Shown: positions 14,680 to 23,893, counted from the first letter of the stretch. The stretch: 64,000 bases of DNA from Thiomicrorhabdus sp041583835 (GCF_041583835.1 NZ_JBFHFC010000002.1:1-64000), one strand, 5' to 3'. Translations and numbers: made by a program. The notes: generated by a model from the letters alone, not told the origin.

Positions 14680-16560
14680 TTACTTCAATTTGCTGAAATC
14701 AAATGGTCCAACTACACCAACTTCAGACTTAACTTCAACGCCAGCTGGGCGAACATAAGAGCCTGAAACTTCACCGAATGGGTGCTGTGCAGTGTTTGTT
14801 AGATAACCAAAACCATTGATATCTTTGTACCAGTAAGAGTTAGTCATTTCAGAACCATAAGGTCCAGTTGCAATACGCTGCAGCTTGCCTGTGTTTAGAT
14901 CGTAAGACCAAACCATATCGTTAGGATGCTTAGAAGTATCTTCACCGATAACAAGTGTGTTAGTTCCTTCTAGGAAAGTCGCATTGTCAGGTTCAGCAAG
15001 TGAAGATACATCACAAGTGTTACCTTCAAGCGCAGTGCCAGTGTAGGTAGTAGGGATACCGGCGATCAAACCTTTCATGCTGTAAGCAACATAGTTAGAT
15101 CCAACTGTTTCGTTATACGCGACATCTAGTGCGTAAACGGCACCACAAGTGTTTTCAGACAATTGGATATCATCGTTACCACCAAGGTCATACGAAGAAC
15201 CAGCCGTCATACCACGGTAAATTCTAGACATAACAACATAAAGTTGATTGTCTTTTGCATTGAAAGTTACACCTTCTTTTTTGCTGAATTCAGACGTTGC
15301 ACCAAGGATAGCACCCATACGACGTGATTCTAGACGACCAGCCAAAGCGATATCTGAATCGTTAACAGCAGTATCACCGTTCACATCTTTAAGTTTCAAA
15401 CACTCATTGCCCGCAGCCGTGTTCACGTTTTTGAAGCCTGTAGTTAGACCGTCACCAGGCGTAGGACAAGTACCGTCAACATTAGGAGCTTCTGTGTCGA
15501 AGATTTCAGCAAACGTGATAGCATCTGTTGCCGTATTCATGTTGTTGTCTTTGTTTAACAAAGCTTCGATGTCAGCATTGCTTGCATGACCTAGGCTGAT
15601 CCAACTTAGCGTTGCAGAACCTGCGTTATCTGCAGAAACCTGGTGCCATTTAGCCGCGTATAGAGTACCGGCAGAAAGGTCTTGAGCTGTATCCGCTACA
15701 AACATGAACAACGTACCGTTGTTACCGTCATCTGTTAGGTAAACTGTTTTTTCGTCAGGCATTACATAAGCTAGCTCGTGCGCGAAACGGCCCATTGAAT
15801 AATGCTTGGTGAATTCAGGATTGCCGTCTGCGTCGATTTTAACTTCAGGCGTCCAACCATAGTAGTAAGGGCTGTATTTAGTTGCATCACCACCCCAATA
15901 AGAATCGATAGTTGATAGAGGGTAACCTGAGGTAGTTACGTTCGCTCTTGCATCTGGTTCATATTCTTCAGAACCGATATGTGACTGCCAAGGAGAAGCC
16001 ATACCTGCACAGTGAACCCAGCCACCGAAACCAGATTTTTGGCTAACAAATTGTAAAGTATTAGGCGTAGCAGACAAAGCACCAGTCGTTGCATCCTGAG
16101 TGACTTCGTTCATGTACATAGCACCTGGCGCACACTCAAATTGTGAAACCATGTAGGTTTTACCATTTTTTTGTAGCAATGAAACGTGGTCTAGACCTGA
16201 ACCGACACCTTCATCAGTACCGTTACATAGGTAATCAGAGTTATCAGCTGCTTTAGCAACTTGGTCTAGGTAATCTTTAACAATACCGAAAGTTTCGCCG
16301 TTATCAACATCACCGGTTTTCATCAATGTGGTGTAAGAAATAGACTGGCTCTCACCCGCAATAGTGACTTCGGTAGAAGTGCGGATAGTGTTTTTTTCAG
16401 CTTCGGTAATAGCTGGTGTTACTTCAGTAAAGTCTAGTTGTGTAGCGTAGATTTGACCATCTGCACCAGTAGAACCGTCTTCACCGGCACAGCCGGCTAA
16501 GTTTAATGCGGCAGCGGCTAAGGCCGCAGACATTGCAATGTTTAAAGTTTTAAGTTTCAT
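14680..16560 (-). CDS. PhoX-like (DUF839) lipoprotein, putative alkaline phosphatase
   Basis: The 626-residue protein has a lipobox LAGC at about 20-23. The body matches the DUF839/PhoX beta-propeller pattern, for example RFAHELAYVMPDEKTVYLTDDGNNGTLFMF in the middle and the closing segment around DNATFLEGTNTLVIGEDT. PhoX enzymes are calcium- and iron-dependent phosphomonoesterases made under phosphate starvation. Many are Tat-exported; this one uses a lipoprotein signal without an RR motif, so metal loading may differ. A candidate Pho box lies about 100 bases upstream, which supports a phosphate role. Enzyme activity is inferred, since DUF839 also includes proteins of unknown function. Confidence 0.8.
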   Translation of the reverse strand: MKLKTLNIAMSAALAAAALNLAGCAGEDGSTGADGQIYATQLDFTEVTPAITEAEKNTIRTSTEVTIAGESQSISYTTLMKTGDVDNGETFGIVKDYLDQVAKAADNSDYLCNGTDEGVGSGLDHVSLLQKNGKTYMVSQFECAPGAMYMNEVTQDATTGALSATPNTLQFVSQKSGFGGWVHCAGMASPWQSHIGSEEYEPDARANVTTSGYPLSTIDSYWGGDATKYSPYYYGWTPEVKIDADGNPEFTKHYSMGRFAHELAYVMPDEKTVYLTDDGNNGTLFMFVADTAQDLSAGTLYAAKWHQVSADNAGSATLSWISLGHASNADIEALLNKDNNMNTATDAITFAEIFDTEAPNVDGTCPTPGDGLTTGFKNVNTAAGNECLKLKDVNGDTAVNDSDIALAGRLESRRMGAILGATSEFSKKEGVTFNAKDNQLYVVMSRIYRGMTAGSSYDLGGNDDIQLSENTCGAVYALDVAYNETVGSNYVAYSMKGLIAGIPTTYTGTALEGNTCDVSSLAEPDNATFLEGTNTLVIGEDTSKHPNDMVWSYDLNTGKLQRIATGPYGSEMTNSYWYKDINGFGYLTNTAQHPFGEVSGSYVRPAGVEVKSEVGVVGPFDFSKLK

Positions 16561-16643
16561 CTTAAAGTCTTCCTTAATGTTGAATTAGCCAAGAGTTGAA
16601 TTGGTAGGCAAATCATAAAGAAACTTTATTACAGGTAAATTTA

Positions 16644-16690
16644 ATTCTATTGTCAGTTTGGTTACGTCAATTTGACGTCAATTTGACAAA
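16644..16690 (-). promoter_or_regulatory. Candidate Pho box and -10 element of the PhoX-like gene
   Basis: On the reverse strand three seven-base units, TTTGTCA, GACGTCA and GACGTAA, are separated by AATT each time (16690 down to 16662), giving an exact 11-base period. The PhoB box of E. coli is CTGTCAT-N4-CTGTCAT with the same period. Twelve bases further on lies TAGAAT (16649-16644), a good -10; PhoB-activated promoters typically have the box in place of a -35. The rest of 16561-16940 holds nothing else I can recognise. Confidence 0.65.
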
Positions 16691-16940
16691 CTTTACCTTG
16701 GTTTTTTAGTGGTTATTTCTTTTAAGTACGGGAGGAGAAAAACGTCTGTCAATCAATCTCATTTAATTCAAATGCAGATGTAAAAAAATTTCCAATGGTT
16801 GAGTGCCGAAAGGCATAATTTGGTCTGTATTTTATGTGCGTATGTGTATTGTGGTCGGGAGGGGCGAAGTGTTGGTCGGGTCAAGGTAAACGGATTTTTG
16901 TATGACAAATAGATGAAATAATTCGTGGCGAAATGGCCTT

Positions 16941-17717
16941 TTAAAGAGTTTTATGACGGTTAAATAATTTAATTACCAGGAAAAATAAAATCAGCCCGAC
17001 TAAAAGTAAGCTGGCTGAAATATAGGCAAAAAGATCCGGGGCTTTCATCATCGTGCTCATCAAAGAGTCTTGATAATAAAAGAACCAGTGGTGTTCGGCG
17101 GGAAATACCCAAATGTGCAATTGGTAAAAAACCTTTTTGGCACCGAATACGGCAAGGGTTCCCGCCAGCAGAAGCAGTCCGATGGCAATGTTGCCCCAGA
17201 CGGCCTTTGTGGTCGGAAAGGATTGTTTCATCATTAAAAGATATGTCGTCAGCGCCGCCCACAGTATTAACAGTGCCCAGCCAAGTTGTTTGAGAAAGTC
17301 GATCAGCAAGGCGACGTCGGTTAAATGTTCGATTTCGGCTTTATGTAATAACGGAATTTGAACGGGTTGGGTTGGGTGAGGATAGCTGAGTTCTTTCAGG
17401 CCTTGCCCGTGATTGTGAATTGCTTCGACAATGCCTGCGAATAATTGTTTTCTGGTTTTGTCGTCCGTGGTTTCAAAATGGTGACGGAAACGATTTTGCG
17501 GCGCATATTGATCAATGTGTTCGCCAATGCCGGCATAATCGTACCAAACACCGTATAGAAAATCGGCTTTCGTCATTATCATCCAGCTTGCATAGAGCGT
17601 CAAAATAAACGTTAGCCAAACCCATAGGAAAGAACGTAAATATGTTAAAGGGCCATTTGAATTGAGGTTGAAGAGGCTGGCTTGCTTGCGAAATAGATTG
17701 CGATGACGGGATTGCAT
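16941..17717 (-). CDS. DUF1461-type integral membrane protein
   Basis: The 258-residue protein has four hydrophobic segments: one near 28-50, then about 140-162, 175-195 and 232-252. Between the first and second is a long extracytoplasmic region with conserved-looking HFETTDDKTRKQLFAGIVEAIHNHGQGL, which resembles the DUF1461 (TIGR01906) family. No biochemical role is known for it. It follows radC in the same direction by 33 bases and could share its transcript. Family assignment is from memory of the pattern and is moderate. Confidence 0.6.
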   Translation of the reverse strand: MQSRHRNLFRKQASLFNLNSNGPLTYLRSFLWVWLTFILTLYASWMIMTKADFLYGVWYDYAGIGEHIDQYAPQNRFRHHFETTDDKTRKQLFAGIVEAIHNHGQGLKELSYPHPTQPVQIPLLHKAEIEHLTDVALLIDFLKQLGWALLILWAALTTYLLMMKQSFPTTKAVWGNIAIGLLLLAGTLAVFGAKKVFYQLHIWVFPAEHHWFFYYQDSLMSTMMKAPDLFAYISASLLLVGLILFFLVIKLFNRHKTL

Positions 17718-17750
17718 GATGTTTTATGGCCTCTTTTGATTCCGTAAATC

Positions 17751-18446
17751 CTAGACGGGCATTTGGTTGTGTTGTGCCATCGAGTGCCAGCGGCCAAAAT
17801 CACCGAGTATGATGTGGTCCAGACATCGGACCTCTATCAATGTCAAAGCGTCACTTAGGGTTCGGGTCAATTCAAGATCCGTGCGGCTAGGGTTCGGATT
17901 GCCCGAAGGATGGTTGTGGGTGAGGATTACCGCGGTCGCATGTTGATCCAATACGGTTTTAAGGACTTCGCGAGGATGGACGCCGGCTTGGGTTAGGCTA
18001 CCTTTGAATAACACTTCAAAAGCGATTAAGTGATGCTGTTGATCGAGAAGTAAAACGCCGAACTGTTCGCGTTGTTGAAATCCGATTGAATGGATCAGGT
18101 AGTTGGCGACGGCTTCGGGATCGGTAAAAGCGTCGCCTTTTTTCAATCCCGATTCAAAGTGTCGGCGTGACATTTCCAATATCGCTTTGAGTTGAACGAA
18201 TTTGGCTTGGCCTAACCCTTTTGCTTCACAGAATTCGTTTTCGTTGGAGTTTAGTAGGGCATGCAGGTTGCCGAAATGATTCAGTAAGTTTTGCGCAAGC
18301 TCTACCGCGCTTTGACCTTTGACTCCCACGCGCAGAAAAATCGCCAGGAGTTCGGCATCGGATAATGCAGCCGGCCCGAAATGCAGTAGTTTTTCTCGTG
18401 GGCGGTCGTGTTCATGCCAGTCGCTGATTGCCATAGAGCTTGCCAA
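17751..18446 (-). CDS. radC: RadC/YicR family JAB-domain protein
   Basis: The 231-residue protein has an N-terminal helix-hairpin-helix region (SDAELLAIFLRVGVKGQSAVEL) and a C-terminal JAB1/MPN metalloprotease-like domain with the zinc motif HNHPSGNPNPSRTDLELT (about 176-193). Despite its name, a role in recombination repair is not supported in E. coli; the biochemical activity is unsettled. It is normally next to coaBC and rpmB; here a thioesterase, a large channel and the fcc pair separate it from coaBC. Confidence 0.93.
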   Translation of the reverse strand: MASSMAISDWHEHDRPREKLLHFGPAALSDAELLAIFLRVGVKGQSAVELAQNLLNHFGNLHALLNSNENEFCEAKGLGQAKFVQLKAILEMSRRHFESGLKKGDAFTDPEAVANYLIHSIGFQQREQFGVLLLDQQHHLIAFEVLFKGSLTQAGVHPREVLKTVLDQHATAVILTHNHPSGNPNPSRTDLELTRTLSDALTLIEVRCLDHIILGDFGRWHSMAQHNQMPV

Positions 18447-18496
18447 CGTTTTAGATTAAGATAATCGCATCTTAAAAGTGGCGGAGAGTTAGGTCA

Positions 18497-18883
18497 ATGT
18501 TTAAATATCCAATGCGGGTCAGAGATTACGAGTGTGATGTACAGAGAGTGGTCAATAATAGCGTGTACCAGAATTACTTCGAACATGCGCGTCATGAATT
18601 TTTATTATCTAAAGGCGTCGATTTCTCGGCCCTGGCGGAGATGGACGTTAACTTGATGGTTACGCGCGTCGAAATGGATTTTAAGCGTCCGTTACGACCT
18701 AAAGACGATTTTTACGTGACGGTAGAAGTGGAAAAGGTCTCTCGTATTCAATATGCGTTTATTCAGAATATTCATCATAACGAAAATGACACCGTAATGG
18801 TTTCCGCACGAACCATCGGGGTCGCCGTCAATGCCAAGGGTCGACCTATGGCTTCGACGGAATTGGACGACCTGCTGGTTTAA
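18497..18883 (+). CDS. Acyl-CoA thioesterase, 4HBT/YbgC-FadM family
   Basis: The 128-residue hotdog-fold protein has the family's catalytic pattern Y-E-C-D-V-Q-R-V-V-N-N (about 11-21), with the Asp as the likely catalytic residue, followed by YQNYFEHARHEFL. Enzymes of this family hydrolyse acyl-CoA or acyl-ACP thioesters in the cytoplasm; the substrate cannot be told from sequence. A GGAGAG motif precedes the start. Its stop overlaps by four bases the stop of the convergent MscK-type gene. Confidence 0.85.
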   Translation: MFKYPMRVRDYECDVQRVVNNSVYQNYFEHARHEFLLSKGVDFSALAEMDVNLMVTRVEMDFKRPLRPKDDFYVTVEVEKVSRIQYAFIQNIHHNENDTVMVSARTIGVAVNAKGRPMASTELDDLLV

Positions 18884-21800
18884 TTTTTTTCGGAATGCCC
18901 TTCGGGCGCTCCGGAATCGATGTCCCTTGCGGGCTTGCCGGAGGCTTTGCTGAGACGGATTTCCAGCGGTTGCGACGTGTCGAGATGTACGTCGCGTTGC
19001 GGGAAGGCGATGACGATACCGGCCTGGTTGAGTTTATCGTTGATCATCGAGTTCAGTTGCGATCGAATCATCAGGAAGTTGTCCAGATCGTCTACAAAAA
19101 CCCGTAACGACAGTTGCAGGGCATTGTCGCCGAAACTGTCGAAGATCACCGACGGCTCCGGATCGTTAAGAACGGAGGGGTGCTCGGTTGCGGCTTCTTT
19201 GATTAATTTCAGCGCTTGGGTGACATCGCTACCGTAAGCGATGCCGACATCGATTTTGACGCGAATGACTTGGTCGGTCAACGACCAGTTGATGAACTGT
19301 CCGGTGATGATTTGTTTGTTCGGAATCACCAGTTCTTGACGATCCCAGTTAATGATGGTGGTTGCGCGGATGCGGATTTTCGAAACCTTTCCTGAGACGC
19401 CGTCAACCGTCACGATATCGCCGACTCGCATCGGCTGTTCAAATAATAAGATGATACCGCTGACAAAGTTGGCGACAATTTCCTGTAGACCGAATCCGAG
19501 CCCGACTGATAATGCGGCTACCAGCCATTGGATATTGGACCATTCAATTCCGAGGGCGCGGAATATCACGACAAAGCCGATGATGGCGATGATGTATTGG
19601 GTCAACGAGCTAATGGCGTAACGAGCCGCATTACTGATCGGTAGATGTTTCAGCAGGGTGAATTCAAGCAGCCCGGGCAAATCTTTGGAGAGCAGTAAGG
19701 TCATGGCTCCGAGGGCCACGCCCAATACCAAGTCGCCCAAAGTTAACGGCACCTGTTGCACTACGCCGTCGATCATTTGCGATTTTGTCAGCGACAAGGT
19801 GCTGTCGTTGATCAAGTTCAAAGCAAGTAGGACGTCGCTCCATAATAGCCAGATCCCAAAGAGTAAAGCCAGTAAGTACCCCAGGTTTAAGGCTTGGCGA
19901 ACTTGTTTGCTGAGTTTGTCGTAATCCAGATCGGCTTCTTCGTTAAGAGGCTGCTCGGCGGAGGAGGTGTCTTCTTCCGTGATTCCACTTTGTTCGTTAT
20001 GTTGCGCCTGGAGTTTTTGCAGGCGTTCGGCGTATCGGATTTTTCGTTCCGATAAATACAAGCTGCGTAACAGTAACTCTCTGAATAGGTATACCATCAA
20101 TATCCACGCCAGCGTCCAGTTGATTCTCTCTGAAATGACCAGTGAAGAGTAATAGTAACCGTACAGCGACAGCCAAATCAGAAATAGCGGAATGCCCATT
20201 AATAATGGAAACCAGATGAAATGCAGTTGTTGCCATTTGCGCGGTTGGTTGCGTTTAGCGAAGCTTTGCATGATGTGGCTGCGGGATGACCACAAGCGGT
20301 AAATCAGTACGGCGGACGTGATCATGAGAAGCACAAATCCGATGCGGCCGATCATTTGTTGATCGTCCGGGCTGTCGGTATAGGAGTTGATGTCGATAAA
20401 CATGACTAAAATCGCCGCAACCGGTGTCGCCCATTGCAGTTCTTTGCTTAAGGTGTCGCGAACGCTTTTATGCCAACGGAAATGGCGTTCTGCAATGCCG
20501 TCGGGACGGCAGATTTGGTAGAGGCCTCTGAGAACGAATACTAGAATACCGGCGTCGATCAGGCCTTTGGCGATACCTTGGGTATACTGTGCGGGATTGG
20601 CCATATGTTCAAGCAGTGCCCCCAGTCCAAGCAGGCTGAACGGAATCAACAGGGCAAGCCCGAATGTGTAGCCGAAAGCTTGCAGGGTGTATAAAAATGA
20701 ATCCGTTCTGACCGAAATGACCTGATTCGATGTTTTGGCGAGTCCGCGAATGAAACGTTTGCGTGCCAGGAGCAGTAAACCGATGACAAGAAACCATAGC
20801 GTTAGGAGTGGCTTTTCATTTTCATAAAGCCCGGCCAAATCCGTCAGTACCGCTTGATAGTTGGTAAACGAAAAAAACCATTTAATACTTCCCAAAAAAG
20901 CATCCCAGGAAAGTAAGCTGCTCATGCCGATGCTCGGCAGCCATAGAAGGTGATCGTTGAGGAAGCGGGTGTAGGTTTTAATTTCTTCTTGTTGTTGGCC
21001 ATAAACCGAATTCAGTTCCGATAGGTTACTGATGAAGTCGGGGTACAGGCTTTGAAGTTCTTTGGCTGCCTGAATGTATTGTTCGTATAATTGATTGGCC
21101 TGGTTTTCCAGAGTCTCCCTTTCGGCTGCTGATAGCTTGTTTTGGTTTTGATCTTGCCATAATTCGATCAGTTTTAAATGTACCTGGCTTTCGGTTTCAC
21201 GCAATTTGTCATTAAGTAACAATTGAGCCAGTACCGCTTTATTCAACTGGTCTTTGATTTTAAGTGTTTGGCTTGAACTGATATTGATGGCCGAGATGGT
21301 TTCCAGTCTTTTGTGCAATACTTGGGAAACGATTTCACGCGATCCCTCTAGTTCGACAATCTGTTTATCTCGGGCAAAGTGCGCCTTGAGTGTATTGATG
21401 GCTTCCGTTGTGACGTTGATTTTTTGGTTTACGGCTTTTTCCTGGCGCACCAACGCGGCTTTATCCTGCTGGATTTGGATGATTTTGCTTTGCAGAGGGT
21501 AGAGCGGATGGTTGGGTGCTAATTGCCCCTGCATAGCGGCTTTTAAGTCTTCTTCCGCCTGAGTCGTTTTGTAGCTTTGCAGTTGGGTTTGCAGTTGATT
21601 GGTTTGTTGTGCCAGCAGTTTTTTGTTGACCGTCCAGTAGTCACGTTCTGTTTGGGCCAGTTCGGTCAATTGGCCTAAATGATCCATTTTATAGTCGAGG
21701 AGCTTGAGATTTGCCTCTAGCATTTGCTGTCGAGATTTAAGCATGACGAGATGAACGCGGCTTTTGATATCCGTACCGGCACCCGCCGTTTCTAATTTGA

Positions 21801-22341
21801 TACTCTCTTTTAATAGAGTCAGGTTTTTTTCGATTTCGGTTTTAATGCCGATGCCGTCAGTGGCCAATGCCAAGTACTGTCCCAGCATCTGATCCCAGTT
21901 CAAATAGTTCTGGTTGGACTGCTGCAAGTCTGTCTCGGCTTTGTTTAGAGCCTTGTTTAGAGCTTCTTTCGACAATATTTTTTTGGAGGGGGATTCGGCG
22001 CTTTTTAATCGCTCTTCCTGCTGTTTTTGAAGTGTTTTTAATTCGGTTATCCTGGCAGCGGATTTAGCGATTTGCTGCTCTAATAACGCCAGTTCATGTT
22101 GATAGGTTTGCGTTTCTATTTGCCAGTTGTTTGCTTTGTCGACTTGTAGCGACAGGTTCTTTTTGTCTTCTTCATTGAGGGTGTCGGCGAGATTGATTTC
22201 TTGGTCAAGCTGCTCTAAATCCGCGGGTGTTACTTGAACCGGAACATTCAGCACTGGTGATTCCTGTGCTGCCGAGACCGGAGCTACCGAAAAAAGAAAC
22301 CAGGTCGTTATGAGAAGCAAAATCGTTTTAACAGGGCTCAT
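18880..22341 (-). CDS. Large MscK/KefA-type mechanosensitive channel
   Basis: The 1153-residue protein has a signal peptide, a long periplasmic coiled-coil region (about 35-470), then about eleven membrane helices and a C-terminal MscS domain. The pore helix region reads IQWLVAALSVGLGFGLQEIVANFVSG and is followed by LLFEQPMRVGDIVTVDGVSGKV, the classic MscS beta domain. MscK-type channels release solutes under hypo-osmotic shock and can be gated with ionic help. The length and architecture match E. coli MscK (1120 residues). A second, short MscS lies at 47.7 kb. Confidence 0.92.
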   Translation of the reverse strand: MSPVKTILLLITTWFLFSVAPVSAAQESPVLNVPVQVTPADLEQLDQEINLADTLNEEDKKNLSLQVDKANNWQIETQTYQHELALLEQQIAKSAARITELKTLQKQQEERLKSAESPSKKILSKEALNKALNKAETDLQQSNQNYLNWDQMLGQYLALATDGIGIKTEIEKNLTLLKESIKLETAGAGTDIKSRVHLVMLKSRQQMLEANLKLLDYKMDHLGQLTELAQTERDYWTVNKKLLAQQTNQLQTQLQSYKTTQAEEDLKAAMQGQLAPNHPLYPLQSKIIQIQQDKAALVRQEKAVNQKINVTTEAINTLKAHFARDKQIVELEGSREIVSQVLHKRLETISAINISSSQTLKIKDQLNKAVLAQLLLNDKLRETESQVHLKLIELWQDQNQNKLSAAERETLENQANQLYEQYIQAAKELQSLYPDFISNLSELNSVYGQQQEEIKTYTRFLNDHLLWLPSIGMSSLLSWDAFLGSIKWFFSFTNYQAVLTDLAGLYENEKPLLTLWFLVIGLLLLARKRFIRGLAKTSNQVISVRTDSFLYTLQAFGYTFGLALLIPFSLLGLGALLEHMANPAQYTQGIAKGLIDAGILVFVLRGLYQICRPDGIAERHFRWHKSVRDTLSKELQWATPVAAILVMFIDINSYTDSPDDQQMIGRIGFVLLMITSAVLIYRLWSSRSHIMQSFAKRNQPRKWQQLHFIWFPLLMGIPLFLIWLSLYGYYYSSLVISERINWTLAWILMVYLFRELLLRSLYLSERKIRYAERLQKLQAQHNEQSGITEEDTSSAEQPLNEEADLDYDKLSKQVRQALNLGYLLALLFGIWLLWSDVLLALNLINDSTLSLTKSQMIDGVVQQVPLTLGDLVLGVALGAMTLLLSKDLPGLLEFTLLKHLPISNAARYAISSLTQYIIAIIGFVVIFRALGIEWSNIQWLVAALSVGLGFGLQEIVANFVSGIILLFEQPMRVGDIVTVDGVSGKVSKIRIRATTIINWDRQELVIPNKQIITGQFINWSLTDQVIRVKIDVGIAYGSDVTQALKLIKEAATEHPSVLNDPEPSVIFDSFGDNALQLSLRVFVDDLDNFLMIRSQLNSMINDKLNQAGIVIAFPQRDVHLDTSQPLEIRLSKASGKPARDIDSGAPEGHSEKN

Positions 22342-22822
22342 AGTGAATTTAACTCGAAAGTGGATTTTGGCAAATCAATATTGAAAGTGGGTTTATTAGG
22401 TGAAAGCGTAACCGAAACCGTGAATGAAAGGAAAGAATTTTGTCTTCTTCTTCCGTATATATGGTGCTATTTGTTAGCCGATATTTGTGGCTTGAATGAG
22501 TGAGGTAATGTCCTGTGGCGAACCTGTTATTTAATACGGAAAATTTTTTGTCTATTCATTGAGCAGATTACCGAATTGGGCGAACTCAAAATGAAGAGGG
22601 TGCCCCTTTGTTGTTAGTAACTTTTTCTGTCTGTCATAAAAGCTTAATTTGTATAAAAAACCTTATATAACAATGGATTAATTACGCGACATTTGTCCTA
22701 TGAGACATTTGCCCACTGGTCTTTCATAATTCTCTTAGTTAGTATGTGGTTATTGAGCCAGTCGGTGTCAAAACAGTTTTTTCTGGCCTGGCCATGTCCA
22801 ATCACTATGTTAGGAGCGACCT
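22342..22822. other. Intergenic region between the MscK-type gene and the fcc-like pair
   Basis: This 481-base gap divides two divergent genes. GACATTTG occurs twice (22688-22695 and 22704-22711), 16 bases apart, so one face of the helix roughly every 1.5 turns. One PhoB-like half-site CTGTCAT lies at 22631-22637 but its second half is poor. TATAAAA- and TATATAA-like stretches at 22652-22670 could serve as a -10. No convincing gene is present; a frame starting at 22693 only overlaps the downstream gene. Confidence 0.5.
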
Positions 22823-23890
22823 ATGAGATATCAAAAGGTTCCATTTTTATTGTCGGGGCTGTCAGCCGCTATATTGCTGGCTTCCTGCGGGGGTGGTTCG
22901 TCTTCGTCCGGTACAACCGGTACGGTTGATGCGACAACCAGTAGTGCGGTCATCAGCGGAACGGTTCCGGGCACCAAAATAGAAGCGTTTTGTGCCGACG
23001 GAAGTTATTACACGGTTAATTCAACCGATAACGGCACCAGTCAGCATCCGTTTAGTTTGACGGTTCCTTCCGGAGTTGATTGCCATTTGGTGATGACGAC
23101 GAATGAAAACGATGCCGCTAACCGTATTATTACGCCGATTAAAATCGAAGCGGGTACGGTGACAAGTAGCGTGATCAACACGCAGACCGCGTTTGAATTG
23201 GGTTACGTGCCGTTAGAATTGAACATTGCCAATATTATCGATACGAACGGTGACGGGGTTGTCGATACACCTTTAACGATTACGCCCGACATTCCGGAAG
23301 GTGTTGCCATTCTTGATTTGTCGTTCGACGCAATGGATGACGACGGTGACGGTATTCCTAATGTCTATGAAGACGACGACGGTGATGGTGAATACAATCT
23401 TGAAGATTTGGACGACGATAACAACGGAACTTTAGATGTCGATGAAGTTGATAATCTGGATCACGACGGCGATGGCATCGACGATCTGTACGATCGCGAT
23501 GACGACAATGACGGTTTGACCGACGATGTCGATAATGACGATGACAATGACGGTATTCCGGATTCGGAAGACAGTGATCATGAAGATGACAACGAAACCA
23601 GCACAAGTACGACGGTTTATACACCGGTAAGCGCTTATACCGCGTCGGTTGGTCGATTACTTGCATCGCAGTGTGCCCAGTGTCATGGTACCAACGGTTA
23701 TTCGGTTAATAGTTGGGATAGCTTGGCGGGTGAGTCGGCTAGCGAACTGGTAGCGGAAATGTTGGAAATTAAGGCTGGAGAGGAAGCTCCAATTATGCAG
23801 GCTCAAGCCCACGGATACACGGATGCCGAAATTCAAGCTTTGGCTGAATGGTTTGCAACGCAGCCGGGCAGCGAGAGTGAGGAGGATTAA
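22823..23890 (+). CDS. Cytochrome c lipoprotein with calcium-repeat region, putative sulfide dehydrogenase cytochrome subunit
   Basis: The 355-residue protein has a lipobox (LLASC, Cys22) and a Gly/Ser-rich tether. Residues about 30-165 form an uncharacterised domain. Residues about 168-262 are a run of DxDxDGxxD repeats (DDDGDGIPN, DHDGDGIDD, DDDNDGLTD) like thrombospondin type 3 calcium-binding repeats. A single class I cytochrome c domain closes the protein, with CAQCH at 284-288 and a likely axial Met in APIMQAQAHG. It is three bases from the FccB-like gene, so the pair should form a flavocytochrome c type sulfide dehydrogenase, here lipid-anchored. Usual FccA subunits are much shorter and soluble. 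Confidence 0.8.
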   Translation: MRYQKVPFLLSGLSAAILLASCGGGSSSSGTTGTVDATTSSAVISGTVPGTKIEAFCADGSYYTVNSTDNGTSQHPFSLTVPSGVDCHLVMTTNENDAANRIITPIKIEAGTVTSSVINTQTAFELGYVPLELNIANIIDTNGDGVVDTPLTITPDIPEGVAILDLSFDAMDDDGDGIPNVYEDDDGDGEYNLEDLDDDNNGTLDVDEVDNLDHDGDGIDDLYDRDDDNDGLTDDVDNDDDNDGIPDSEDSDHEDDNETSTSTTVYTPVSAYTASVGRLLASQCAQCHGTNGYSVNSWDSLAGESASELVAEMLEIKAGEEAPIMQAQAHGYTDAEIQALAEWFATQPGSESEED

Positions 23891-23893
23891 GTC

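Noticed and set aside
22631..22648. Possible Pho box upstream of the fcc-like cytochrome gene
   Set aside because: CTGTCAT-AAAA is followed by GCTTAAT, which matches the second half poorly; a phosphate link to sulfide oxidation has no other support here.
22693..22929. Hydrophobic 78-residue frame overlapping the start of the cytochrome lipoprotein
   Set aside because: It runs out of frame through the signal peptide of the real gene, starts with TTG and has no ribosome binding site.
23326..23608. Short regular repeats taken at first for a CRISPR-like or satellite array
   Set aside because: The units are codons for DxDxDG in one open frame, vary in sequence, and lack spacers of even length.
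23358..23666. His/Arg-rich reverse frame within the cytochrome gene
   Set aside because: It is the complement of the repeated Asp/Gly codons of the calcium-repeat region, so its regular look is a reflection of that repeat.
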